A DNA stretch of 22,070 bases, taken from assembly GCA_964428935.1 (NCBI GenBank), contig CAYSAG010000053.1, forward strand, positions 1 through 22,070, in the 5' to 3' direction. This document shows positions 8,405 to 15,034 of this stretch, in pieces. The notes under the pieces were generated by a model. It saw nothing but the letters and a program-made list of their open reading frames with translations. It ran no database searches and was not told the DNA's origin. Source of the stretch: JAADHY01 sp964428935. GTDB taxonomy: Bacteria > Planctomycetota > Planctomycetia > Planctomycetales > Planctomycetaceae. Position numbers and translations under genes: made by a program. How positions within the stretch are numbered: the first letter of the stretch is position 1; every line of letters starts with the position of its first letter.

Positions 8405-8662
8405 TCACTCCGCGGAAACTTCCGAATTCTGTTCCGGTTGCGAATTCGACTCCGTGGCGTTCTCTTCAGTCGGTGGCTGCTGCGCTTGCTGCTGTTGCCG
8501 CTCCCGCTGAATCGCTTCCCACACCTCCTGCCGATGGACCGAAACGTCCTTCGGGGCTTCGATGCCCAACCGCACCTTGTCCTTGCGAATGTCGATCACC
8601 ATGATTTTGATGTTGTCGCCGATGATGATCGTCTCGTCCTTCTTCCGACTCAGCACTAACAT
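8405..8662 (-). CDS. csrA: Carbon storage regulator CsrA, with extended C-terminal tail
   Basis: CsrA is a homodimeric RNA-binding protein that blocks or stabilises mRNAs by binding GGA-containing hairpins; in many bacteria it controls flagellin synthesis. Residues 1-52 match the family closely: MLVLSRKKDETIIIGD at the N-terminus, RLGIEAPKDVSVHRQE in the second half, with RNA-binding L4 and R44 kept. The protein has 85 residues against about 61 in E. coli. The extra C-terminal part (from about residue 53) is rich in Gln, Pro, Glu and Ser and looks disordered. GAGG lies 9 bases before the ATG. An ACGGA (ANGGA-type) site on the minus strand at 8666-8670 sits between that GAGG and the start codon, compatible with autoregulation. 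No fliW is seen nearby. Confidence 0.97.
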   Translation of the reverse strand: MLVLSRKKDETIIIGDNIKIMVIDIRKDKVRLGIEAPKDVSVHRQEVWEAIQRERQQQQAQQPPTEENATESNSQPEQNSEVSAE

Positions 8663-9216
8663 GTTTCCGTACCTCAGCGACGAAAAAGTTTTTGCGCCGT
8701 CAGCCGATGATCCCCTGTCTGTCTAGATTCTGTAGTTTGCCCGGACGGCTGTGCGTCCGGCGTCGCTCCCGGCTTCCGGCCCGAGTCCACACCTCACGCT
8801 GACGAAAGACGACGGAACCCCGCTCAGTAGAACAGTCGCCCCTTGGTGGCCCGTCCGACGGGGAGGGCACACAAGAGGCTGTTGGCCGCCGCCTCGTCAG
8901 CGTCTCCCACTGACCCGCAACTCTAGAGCACGCTCGGACCGGCCTTCCGACTTGTTTCCGCCGTTTCTCTATTTTACCAGTATTCTCAGTCCGCTGCTGA
9001 CGACAAGATCGTTTGTTCGGGGGCGACGAGTTTAGCCTGTGTGGGCTGGCCCGCCTGTGCGGGTTTCGCAGACGACGAACGTAGCGATTTTGGCGATTCT
9101 CAAGGCCGGCGTCGGAACTTCCTGTCAGTCGACGAGTTACCGACAGCGGTCACTTGGGTGGGCGGAGCGGACGGAAGCGGCTGTACAGAAAGAAAGGGTT
9201 TGCGAACGGGGTCCGT
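8663..9216. other. 554-bp non-coding region upstream of csrA
   Basis: No supported gene is found on either strand. Flanking genes both read leftward, so this region should hold the csrA promoter and leader, and the 3' end of the ACT gene transcript at its right edge. It contains a 7-bp-stem hairpin at 8741-8760, an unusually A/T-rich patch at about 8955-8985 (TTTCTCTATTTTACCAGTAT), and two small adjacent hairpins near 9035-9066. I see no tRNA arms and no motif of RNase P, tmRNA or SRP RNA. Confidence 0.5.
8741..8760. repeat. Hairpin-forming inverted repeat in the csrA upstream region
   Basis: CCGGACG (8741-8747) pairs perfectly with CGTCCGG (8754-8760) around the 6-base loop GCTGTG. On the csrA strand it would lie about 79 bases before the start codon. 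No T-run follows on either strand, so it is not an intrinsic terminator. It could be a leader structure or a protein site. Confidence 0.5.
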
Positions 9217-9218
9217 TC
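9183..9218 (-). terminator. Possible weak intrinsic terminator of the ACT-domain gene
   Basis: Read on the minus strand, GAACGG and CCGTTC (plus-strand 9213-9218 and 9204-9209) form a 6-bp stem with a 3-base loop, overlapping the stop codon of the ACT gene. It is followed by a pyrimidine tract, CCCTTTCTTTCT on the minus strand, rather than a pure T-run. The stem is short, so this is a tentative call. Confidence 0.35.
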
Positions 9219-9723
9219 AGAAGTACTCGTCGTCTTCCAGCAGGTCGCTTTCGCTAATGACCCGCAGACCGCTCTCCCTCAGCAAATAAAGGCCCTGGTC
9301 AATGTCGTCGACATGCAAGGCAATCGCGCTGCGCCCGTTTCGACGGTAGAGCAGCGGGTAGGTGTAGTGGATGTTGACTTCGGCCTGCAGCAGCACGGAG
9401 CAGACCGTGACCAAAGGCTGAGGCGTTTCGGGCAGCTCGACGCCAATAATGTCGTTCTCAAAGACCGTAAAGTTGCCCAGTTCGAACAGTTCTCGCGCCC
9501 GCTCGACGTTGTTGACAATCAGTCGGACCACCGCGCAGTCGACCGAGTCGACAATGCTCAGAGCAACGACTCGCAGGTCGTCTCGTTCGACGTGCCGGAG
9601 CAGCTCGTGCAAGCGCCCCACTCGGTTTTCCAAGAACACACAAAATTGCCGCAGGCAAGGCCAGTCTCGGCCTCGCACTGTGGCCGGGTCCGTGCCAGCG
9701 TCGCCGCCGAAACTCATTGACAT
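9217..9723 (-). CDS. Tandem ACT-domain protein
   Basis: This 168-residue protein has two consecutive ACT-like modules. The first (about 25-92) begins QFCVFLENRVGRLHELL and continues with a strand RVVALSIVDSVDCAVVRLIV, a regular ACT beta-alpha-beta pattern in which the FLENRxGRL turn is the usual ligand-binding segment. The second (about 97-165) has PLVTVCSVLLQAEVNIHYTYPL and RSAIALHVDDIDQGLYLL. ACT domains bind amino acids or other small ligands to regulate enzymes. No catalytic domain is present, so this is a stand-alone sensor or subunit. The longer frame from 10152 runs back over the HAD gene and is rejected; I chose the ATG at 9723, with a second in-frame ATG two codons on. No strong Shine-Dalgarno sequence is seen. 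It is divergent from the HAD gene by 291 bp. The ligand and partner are unknown. Confidence 0.87.
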   Translation of the reverse strand: MSMSFGGDAGTDPATVRGRDWPCLRQFCVFLENRVGRLHELLRHVERDDLRVVALSIVDSVDCAVVRLIVNNVERARELFELGNFTVFENDIIGVELPETPQPLVTVCSVLLQAEVNIHYTYPLLYRRNGRSAIALHVDDIDQGLYLLRESGLRVISESDLLEDDEYF

Positions 9724-9925
9724 GGCCGAGCGTCCGTTCTGCAGCGAGGCATTCCGTTCCAGAGCTCGTTCGAAGCGAGCCTGCCCAAACAGCCATTTTC
9801 GGACCCGCTTCCGTCGCCACAAAGCTCGACGAAAACGGCCCAACACTGCTATTCTCTCCTGCACACAGTGTGGCCCGCGTGTGTCGAGTTGACAAGCTAT
9901 TTTCGGCCGCGACGGCGAGACTGCG

Positions 9926-9944
9926 TGGGCGGTCCCCGCCCACA
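9926..9944. repeat. Perfect 8-bp-stem hairpin upstream of the HAD gene
   Basis: GTGGGCGG (9926-9933) and CCGCCCAC (9937-9944) form a perfect stem with a 3-base loop TCC, about 70 bases before the HAD start codon. There is no T-run after it. It may be a leader hairpin or an operator between the divergent ACT and HAD genes. Confidence 0.5.
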
Positions 9945-10014
9945 CGGCTGGCTGCGTCTTGCCGCAGGCCGAGGGCGTCCGCAACAGCCCGGCCGGACAG
10001 AAAGGACCCTGCCC

Positions 10015-10623
10015 GTGATTCGCGCGATTCTGTTCGACTTGGGAAACGTGCTGGTCTTTTTCTCGCACGAAAAAATGTGCCGGCAGGTGGCCGAAGTTTG
10101 CGGTCGACCACTTGAGCAAGTCCGGCAGGTTTTGTTCGACAGCCACTTGCAACGGCTTTTCGAAACCGGCCAGATTTCGGAGCCCGAATTCCAGCGACGG
10201 TTCGAACAGGCTTTGGACGTGCGAGTGGACCCAGAAGCCTTACGCCTGGCGGCCTCCGACATTTTCGAGCTGAATCCGGAAATGGTTCCGCTGGTGGAGC
10301 AGCTTCGACGGCACCACATTCGCCTGCTACTGTTCTCGAACACATGCGTCAGCCACTACCAGCACCTGCTCGACCGTTTCCCCTTGTTGCGGCAATTCGA
10401 CGACGCGGTGTTGTCGTTCGAAGTCGGAGCCCTCAAGCCGGAGCCGCCCATGTACGAGGCGGCGCTGAGCAAGATTGGGTGCGAGCCGTCCGAGTGCTTC
10501 TACACCGACGACCAGGAACCGAACGTCTTGGCCGGCCGGCGCTTCGGACTGGACGCCGAGCGGTTCGTCGATGCCGAACGGTTCGCCGAGCACCTGCGCC
10601 GCCGCGGGCTGCCGTTGGAGTGA
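10015..10623 (+). CDS. HAD-superfamily phosphatase, subfamily IA variant 3 (YihX-like)
   Basis: This 202-residue soluble hydrolase resembles YihX, a glucose-1-phosphate phosphatase. The HAD motifs are in order: motif I FDLGNVL with nucleophile D8 (the second Asp of the usual DxD is Gly here, as in YihX), a helical cap at about 15-90, motif II FSNT with S108, motif III LKPEPPMY with K141, and motif IV TDD with D165-D166. The GTG start at 10015 is chosen because VIRAILFDLGN is the natural N-terminus and AAAGGA precedes it by about 8 bases; the longer frame from 9868 adds an Arg/Pro-rich leader without homology. It converges on the HisA-like gene, 34 bp apart. The real substrate cannot be read from sequence; sugar phosphates are most likely from the family. 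Confidence 0.92.
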   Translation: MIRAILFDLGNVLVFFSHEKMCRQVAEVCGRPLEQVRQVLFDSHLQRLFETGQISEPEFQRRFEQALDVRVDPEALRLAASDIFELNPEMVPLVEQLRRHHIRLLLFSNTCVSHYQHLLDRFPLLRQFDDAVLSFEVGALKPEPPMYEAALSKIGCEPSECFYTDDQEPNVLAGRRFGLDAERFVDAERFAEHLRRRGLPLE

Positions 10624-10657
10624 ACGGCCGAGACGACCGGGTAGTGGAGACAGGAGC

Positions 10658-11464
10658 TCAGCCAGACAGCAACCACGGGCTGAGCGACGAGCGGGAGAGG
10701 GTCCCGTTGTGGAGGGCCGTGCCCACCAGAACGCCCGACACGCCCGCTCGCTCCAGCTCCACCAAGTCGGCAACCCCGCGAACGCCGCCTCCAGTGTAGA
10801 CGCGAAGCGAACGGTCTTGAGCCAACAGCCGGCGGCACAGCTCACTCGTCGGCACTCCCCGCCCGACGCCGACCGCGGCCAAGTCCAGCACAATGAAGCT
10901 GCGCACTCCGCACTGAGCAGCGCGAGCGGCAATTTGCAGGGCCAGCTCTGGCGACGAGAGGCCCGAAAGCGACAGGCCCGAGCGCGAACGAGTCTTTGGC
11001 CGGCAGCGATCGTGCGCGGTCCACCGTTCCACGCGGCCCAACGGCTGTCCGTGCTTCAGGTCGAGACTGAACCAGACGCGTTCGCAACCCAGACGCTGCA
11101 CGGCGGCCGCCAGTTCCTGCGGGTCGGCCAGCGTCTCCAACGCGGCAACGACCACGGACGCTCCTGCCTCGAGCACGCGGACGGCGTCGGCCGCTTCCCG
11201 CACTCCCGCGTCGACAACCAATCGAAACCCAAGCCGGGCCAGTTGGGCGACGGCCGACCGGTTCGAGCCGCGTTGGCGAATCTGGTCCAAGTCGGCCACG
11301 TAAAGCTGGTCGAAACCGAAGTGCTGTCGAAGAGCCAAGGCGACGGCGTCCGGACGAGCCGACTCGGTCCACACGCTGCGCAGCGGACAGTACTGGTCCC
11401 GCTGGCCTGCCACCGCGTGAACCACCTGACCGTCCTGCAGGTCGAGCACTGGAAGAACTTTCAT
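10658..11464 (-). CDS. HisA-like (beta/alpha)8-barrel protein, not the histidine-pathway enzyme by context
   Basis: This 268-residue protein has the HisA/HisF fold. It starts MKVLPVLDLQDGQVVHA, with D8 at the position of the catalytic Asp of HisA, and shows half-barrel strands FDQLYVADLD and SLDLKHG (D135), a later strand IVLDLA (D194), and the second phosphate-binding elements TGGGVRG (225-230) and GVLVGTALHNG (about 244-254). The segment after the first strand (AGQRDQYCPLRS) differs from HisA, where a RLxxGd pattern is usual. That resembles the HisA/HisF-related family found in methanogens, methylotrophs and planctomycetes, often near tetrahydromethanopterin genes. The ATG at 11464 has GAGG about 7 bases upstream. 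No his genes and no C1-transfer genes are in the window, so the role is uncertain. Confidence 0.88.
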   Translation of the reverse strand: MKVLPVLDLQDGQVVHAVAGQRDQYCPLRSVWTESARPDAVALALRQHFGFDQLYVADLDQIRQRGSNRSAVAQLARLGFRLVVDAGVREAADAVRVLEAGASVVVAALETLADPQELAAAVQRLGCERVWFSLDLKHGQPLGRVERWTAHDRCRPKTRSRSGLSLSGLSSPELALQIAARAAQCGVRSFIVLDLAAVGVGRGVPTSELCRRLLAQDRSLRVYTGGGVRGVADLVELERAGVSGVLVGTALHNGTLSRSSLSPWLLSG

Positions 11465-11726
11465 GGCTGCCCTCGGCCGGCGAGCCGGTGCGTTTGTCCG
11501 GTTTGTTGGCCCTCCAGGACTCGCTTGGCGTGGAGTTGCACACTGGCCGAGCCAGGAGCATTGTGGCGAGCGGAGCTGGGCGGAGCAAACGCGGTGGGGG
11601 GGCTGCCTTCCGTCGGCCACTCAGCCGGTGTCGCTCGCGGCGTTGACCAGCCGCCCGGGTCGTTCGACTGTAGCACGTCTCGGCTCTGGACTCGCGCCCG
11701 GGGCCCGCACAGACAGCTGGCTCTGC

Positions 11727-11749
11727 GCCGGCAACGCTCGCTTGCCGGC
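11727..11749. repeat. Perfect 8-bp inverted repeat upstream of the HisA-like gene
   Basis: GCCGGCAA (11727-11734) and TTGCCGGC (11742-11749) flank the 7-base CGCTCGC. It lies about 260 bp upstream of the HisA-like start. No T-run is attached. A dimeric repressor site or a hairpin are both possible. Confidence 0.45.
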
Positions 11750-12040
11750 ACCGGCGGCCAACCGTTTTGCTCGCCGCGGGTGACGCCGGTGGCCTTGATT
11801 CACAAACTGCTTGAATCACGTTCGGCCGCGCGTCAGAATGGTTCGCGGCCTGACCGTGCAGTCAGCACCGTTGCTGAAAGGCTCAATGGGATTGGGTTGC
11901 TCGGGGCCGTTCAGCGCGGTAGTTTCCTGGAGCCGTGCTGGGCCGCGTGGTGCGAACCGGTTGGGGGCGCGGACAGGCCGAGGTTGGTTGTGCGTTGCGA
12001 GCGGTTTCGTAGGTCTGGGTAAGTTCGGGGGGCGTTGCGA

Positions 12041-12095
12041 GACGCGGCGACGGCCGTCGACGTGGGCGGGACGGAGCGGGGCGACGCGGCGACGG
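12041..12095. repeat. Pair of 13-bp direct repeats upstream of hsp70
   Basis: GACGCGGCGACGG occurs at 12041-12053 and again at 12083-12095, a 42-bp (about four helical turns) offset, 108-162 bp before the hsp70 start. The segment between them is also rich in GGGACGG/GGGGCG words, so low-complexity GC sequence could explain it; the exact 13-mer match and helical spacing make a regulator site conceivable. Confidence 0.35.
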
Positions 12096-12116
12096 GACGG
12101 TGAGGTGGTCGGTTTC

Positions 12117-12136
12117 CCGAAGACGCTCGTCTTCGG
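12117..12136. repeat. Inverted repeat in the hsp70 leader
   Basis: CCGAAGACG (12117-12125) and CGTCTTCGG (12128-12136) are perfect complements with only CT between them, or a 7-bp stem with a 6-base loop. It is 66 bp before the hsp70 ATG. It is not followed by a T-run, so a heat-labile leader hairpin or an operator is more likely than a terminator. Confidence 0.5.
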
Positions 12137-12202
12137 CTTCTGTCGGGCTTGTCTGGTAGTCGCAACCTTCAGCCGAATCCTGCTAGCCGAAAAGGTACAG
12201 CC

Positions 12203-13780
12203 ATGAAGTTCTTGGAAGGCGAGACGGTCGGTATTGACTTGGGAACGACGTTTTCGGCCATTGCGCGGCTGGAAAACGACGGGACGCCCGAGTGTATTCC
12301 GAACGCCGACGGCAAGAAGATTACTCCGTCGGTCGTGCTGTTGGCCGAGGACGGCCACGTGATTGTCGGGCCTTCGGTGGAGCGAATTGCGCTGGAGGAC
12401 CCGAGCCGGGTCATTGAGGCCATCAAGCGGGAAATGGGCAACAAGGACTTTTACGTCGTCTACCAGGGCAAGCGACTGACGCCCGAATTCATTTCGGCTC
12501 TGATTTTGAAGAAACTGAAGCAGGACGCCGAGGCCCGCATCGGACCCATTGCCAACGCTGTCATTACCGTGCCGTACTACTTCAACGACGTCCGTCGCAA
12601 AGCCACGCAAGACGCGGGCCGCATTGCCGGCTTGAACGTCGTGGACATCATTAACGAGCCGACGGCCGCGACCTTGGCCTACGCTTGGTTGAAGGGCGAG
12701 CTGGGACGGACGGACATCGAACAAAAAGAAAAGACGATTCTGGTCTACGACTTGGGTGGCGGCACGTTCGACGTGACCATTGTCCGCTACACGCCCACGC
12801 ACTTCCGGGTACTCGCCACCGACGGCGACGTCATGCTGGGCGGCCTGGACTGGACGCGGCGAATCGTCGACCACATTTGCGAGCAGTTCCGGCAGAAATT
12901 CGGCGAAGACCCACGCGAAGACCCAGAAACGCTGCAAACGTTCTCGGCCGAGTGCGAGAACGTGAAGCTGCAATTGAGCCAGAAGGCTCAGGTGCCGGTC
13001 ACCTTGTACTACAAAGGCAACACGCTGACCGTGTCGTTGACGCGGGGCGACTTCGAGCGAATGACGGCCGACCTGCTGCAACGAACGCGCGACACGACCG
13101 AGCTGGTCATGCAGCAGGCCGGCGTCACGCCTCAAACGCTGGACGCGGTCCTCTTGGTCGGCGGCTCCACACACATGCCGGCTGTCCAGGAAATGCTGCG
13201 GGAGGTTTGTCAGCAGGAGCCTTCGCGAGACCTGGTGCCGGAGGAGGCGGTGGCGCATGGAGCGGCCATTCACGCAGCTATTCTGGAAGCGAAAGCAACG
13301 GGCGGGCAAAGCCGTCTGGCCAAGACCGTGATCAACCGACTGCGAGCGGTCCACACGGTCGACGTGAACTCCCACTCGCTGGGAATCAAAATCACCGACC
13401 CGAACGACCGCACGCGCAAAATCAACCACATCATGATTCCCAAAAACACGCCGATTCCGCACGAAAAAACGCAGCGGTTTGTGACGACGGTCGACAACCA
13501 GCGGCGCATTCACATTACCGTGCTGCAGGGCGAGACGTCCGACCCAGACGCTTGCACGCCGATTGGCGACTTCCACATTTTCGACTTGCCGCCGGACCTG
13601 CCGAAAGGCTCGCCCGTGGAGATCACTTACCGCTACAACGCCGACGGACGCGTGCAGGTGTCGGCCAAAGAATTGACCGGCAACAAGCAGGCTTCGATTG
13701 AAATCGACCGGGCGTCGGGCTTGGACAACGACGCGCTGGCCGCTTTCGAGCTGCTGGCCCGTGAGTACCAGGTGGAGTAA
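12203..13780 (+). CDS. Short Hsp70-family chaperone lacking the C-terminal lid
   Basis: This 525-residue cytoplasmic Hsp70 has a full ATPase domain and only a beta substrate-binding domain. The ATPase domain (about 1-375) shows phosphate-1 GIDLGTTFS (10-18), the region VITVPYYFND (120-129), phosphate-2 YDLGGGTFDV (182-191) and the adenosine motif LLVGGSTHMP (317-326). The usual hydrophobic linker before the substrate domain (DVLLLDVTPLSLG in DnaK) is replaced by a longer basic segment and VDVNSHSLG at about 387-395. Residues 395-525 cover the beta domain (NTPIPHEKTQRF, HITVLQGE, DGRVQVSAKE) and stop just after the first lid helix, so the lid (about 100 residues in DnaK) is missing. The ATG at 12203 is chosen over an upstream in-frame ATG because it starts the family's N-terminus and has AAAGG before it. 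The J-like gene follows after 146 bp, suggesting a dedicated pair. This is a paralog, not housekeeping dnaK. Confidence 0.94.
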   Translation: MKFLEGETVGIDLGTTFSAIARLENDGTPECIPNADGKKITPSVVLLAEDGHVIVGPSVERIALEDPSRVIEAIKREMGNKDFYVVYQGKRLTPEFISALILKKLKQDAEARIGPIANAVITVPYYFNDVRRKATQDAGRIAGLNVVDIINEPTAATLAYAWLKGELGRTDIEQKEKTILVYDLGGGTFDVTIVRYTPTHFRVLATDGDVMLGGLDWTRRIVDHICEQFRQKFGEDPREDPETLQTFSAECENVKLQLSQKAQVPVTLYYKGNTLTVSLTRGDFERMTADLLQRTRDTTELVMQQAGVTPQTLDAVLLVGGSTHMPAVQEMLREVCQQEPSRDLVPEEAVAHGAAIHAAILEAKATGGQSRLAKTVINRLRAVHTVDVNSHSLGIKITDPNDRTRKINHIMIPKNTPIPHEKTQRFVTTVDNQRRIHITVLQGETSDPDACTPIGDFHIFDLPPDLPKGSPVEITYRYNADGRVQVSAKELTGNKQASIEIDRASGLDNDALAAFELLAREYQVE

Positions 13781-13926
13781 CGCCCCAGACCGGTTCGCCG
13801 AGCTGGACCGGCGAGCGAGAACGCCGCAGGCTGTCGGCGGCGCGGCCCCGGACGGTGGTTACCGCCGACGGCGTCTGATCGGCCGCGGACGCCCGTGTGT
13901 GTTGAGGCCGACAAGGAGAAGGCACC

Positions 13927-14931
13927 GTGTCGATTGACGTCTACAAAGAGTGGCTGGGAATTCCGGAAGGGCCTCGACCGCCCGACCACTACACCCTGTT
14001 GCGGCTGGTGCGGTTCGAGGACGACGTCCAGAAAATTCGCGACCACTACAAGAAGCTGAACGCCCACGTCCGCAAGTACGCCACAGGCCAGTACTCGGTC
14101 GAGTCGCAGAAGCTGCTGAACGAGCTGGCCAAGGCGATGCTTTGTTTGACGGACCCGGAGCGGAAACGGGAGTACGACGAAAGTTTGGGACGGGTCGTCG
14201 AGGCGAAGAAAAGCGTCGCCGGACGGCAGCTTCTGCAGGACTGGCTGGTCGAGCAGGGACACATTACGCCCGAGCAGAAAAAGGAGGCCGAACGGTTTGC
14301 CAGCGCTCGGGGCCTGTCCATGCGAGACGCCGTCGTGCAAATGAAGCTGGTCTCGCCGGAAGTCGCAGCCATGGGACTGGCCGAGGAACTCGGCTACTCG
14401 TACGTCGACCTCCGGGACACGTTCCCGGACGACTCAGTGCTCGACCGAGTGCCCAGGTCGCTGGTCAAACGCAACACGATTTTGCCATTGTTCGTCGACG
14501 AGGATTGCCTGCTGGTGGCTTGCGCCGACCAGCCGACGGCGGAATTGGAAGAAGAGCTGCGGTTGATTTTCGGCGTGCCGATTCGGCCGGTCATTGCCAC
14601 GCCGCTGGCCATCAACCAGGCCATTGCCAAGTACTACGCGCCGGGTGTGCGAGACGAGGCCGTTGCGGCAGCTTCCGGCGACGGCGGAGCCGCCACGCAA
14701 CCGAAAAAGGCCGAGAAACCCAAGAAGGCCAAGAAGCCGGCTTCGCAGTTGTCAGAGAGCGAACGCCAGCAGCGCAAAATGATTGGAACGCTCATCATTT
14801 GCTGGACCATCATTGGCACCGTCCTGCTGGGCATGTACCTGCCTTGGGAAAGCATTGTGGCTCGGTACTTGCCCATGATTCTGGTCACGCCGGCGGTGGC
14901 CTGGTACGTCTTCAAGGTCTACTGGAAGTAG
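13927..14931 (+). CDS. Membrane-anchored J-like / GspE N-terminal-domain (MshEN-like) protein
   Basis: This 334-residue protein combines three modules. Residues 1-90 form a J-domain-like helix bundle (HYTLLRL..EDDVQKIRDHYKKLNAH..LLNELAKAMLCLTDPERKREYDESLG), but the HPD tripeptide needed to trigger Hsp70 ATPase reads HVR at 47-49. Residues about 100-240 match the GspE/PilB N-terminal domain: a first LLxxxLVxxGxITxxQ motif (102-117), a weaker second copy (about 131-156, LVSPEVAAMGLAEELGYSYVDL) and a closing alpha/beta part. A Lys/Ala/Pro linker (about 245-275) leads to two C-terminal TM helices (about 286-303 and 311-331). There is no ATPase domain, so it is not a secretion motor. The GTG start has AAGGAG about 8 bases upstream. 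It lies 146 bp after hsp70 and is closed by a strong terminator. The pairing with Hsp70 suggests a membrane-localised co-chaperone; nucleotide binding is only possible. Confidence 0.88.
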   Translation: MSIDVYKEWLGIPEGPRPPDHYTLLRLVRFEDDVQKIRDHYKKLNAHVRKYATGQYSVESQKLLNELAKAMLCLTDPERKREYDESLGRVVEAKKSVAGRQLLQDWLVEQGHITPEQKKEAERFASARGLSMRDAVVQMKLVSPEVAAMGLAEELGYSYVDLRDTFPDDSVLDRVPRSLVKRNTILPLFVDEDCLLVACADQPTAELEEELRLIFGVPIRPVIATPLAINQAIAKYYAPGVRDEAVAAASGDGGAATQPKKAEKPKKAKKPASQLSESERQQRKMIGTLIICWTIIGTVLLGMYLPWESIVARYLPMILVTPAVAWYVFKVYWK

Positions 14932-14994
14932 CCGCTGCGGAAAAGTCGTCGGACGGGCCGAACGTCGCGGCGGGTCTTCCGTGCCAGCCTCCCG

Positions 14995-15034
14995 AGCCGC
15001 TCCACGGCTGACGGTTGGAGCGGCTTTGCTTTTT
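14995..15034 (+). terminator. Strong intrinsic terminator after the J-like gene
   Basis: AGCCGCTCCA (14995-15004) and TGGAGCGGCT (15016-15025) make a perfect 10-bp GC-rich stem with an 11-base loop, followed at once by TTGCTTTTT. It lies 64 bp after the J-like stop codon and separates that gene's transcript from flagellin. Confidence 0.9.

Larger units (their letters stand above)
11465..12202. other. 738-bp non-coding region between the HisA-like gene and hsp70
   Basis: The flanking genes diverge, so both promoters should lie here. No gene is supported. The longest candidate, a TTG-started frame at 11811-12206 ending in an ATGA overlap with hsp70, is Arg/Gly/Trp-rich, has less C/G at third positions than the real genes, and shows no domain. 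Structures seen are hairpins at 11727-11749 and 12117-12136 and a repeated 13-mer at 12041-12053 and 12083-12095. No CIRCE element (TTAGCACTC-N9-GAGTGCTAA) is present. Confidence 0.5.

Noticed and set aside
9868..10014. N-terminal extension of the HAD phosphatase
   Set aside because: The added 49 residues are Arg/Pro-rich and precede the natural motif I start; AAAGGA sits directly before the GTG at 10015.
12000..12202. CIRCE/HrcA operator for hsp70
   Set aside because: No TTAGCACTC or GAGTGCTAA arms were found.
11811..12206. 131-codon frame ending in an ATGA overlap with hsp70
   Set aside because: The overlap looks like translational coupling, but the TTG start, weak third-position GC bias, Arg/Gly/Trp-rich content and lack of any domain argue against a gene.
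11816..13576. 586-codon minus-strand open frame opposite hsp70
   Set aside because: Antisense of Hsp70 genes often stays open by codon bias; the translation is rich in Arg, Gln, Val and His, has no domain, and the plus strand is clearly Hsp70.
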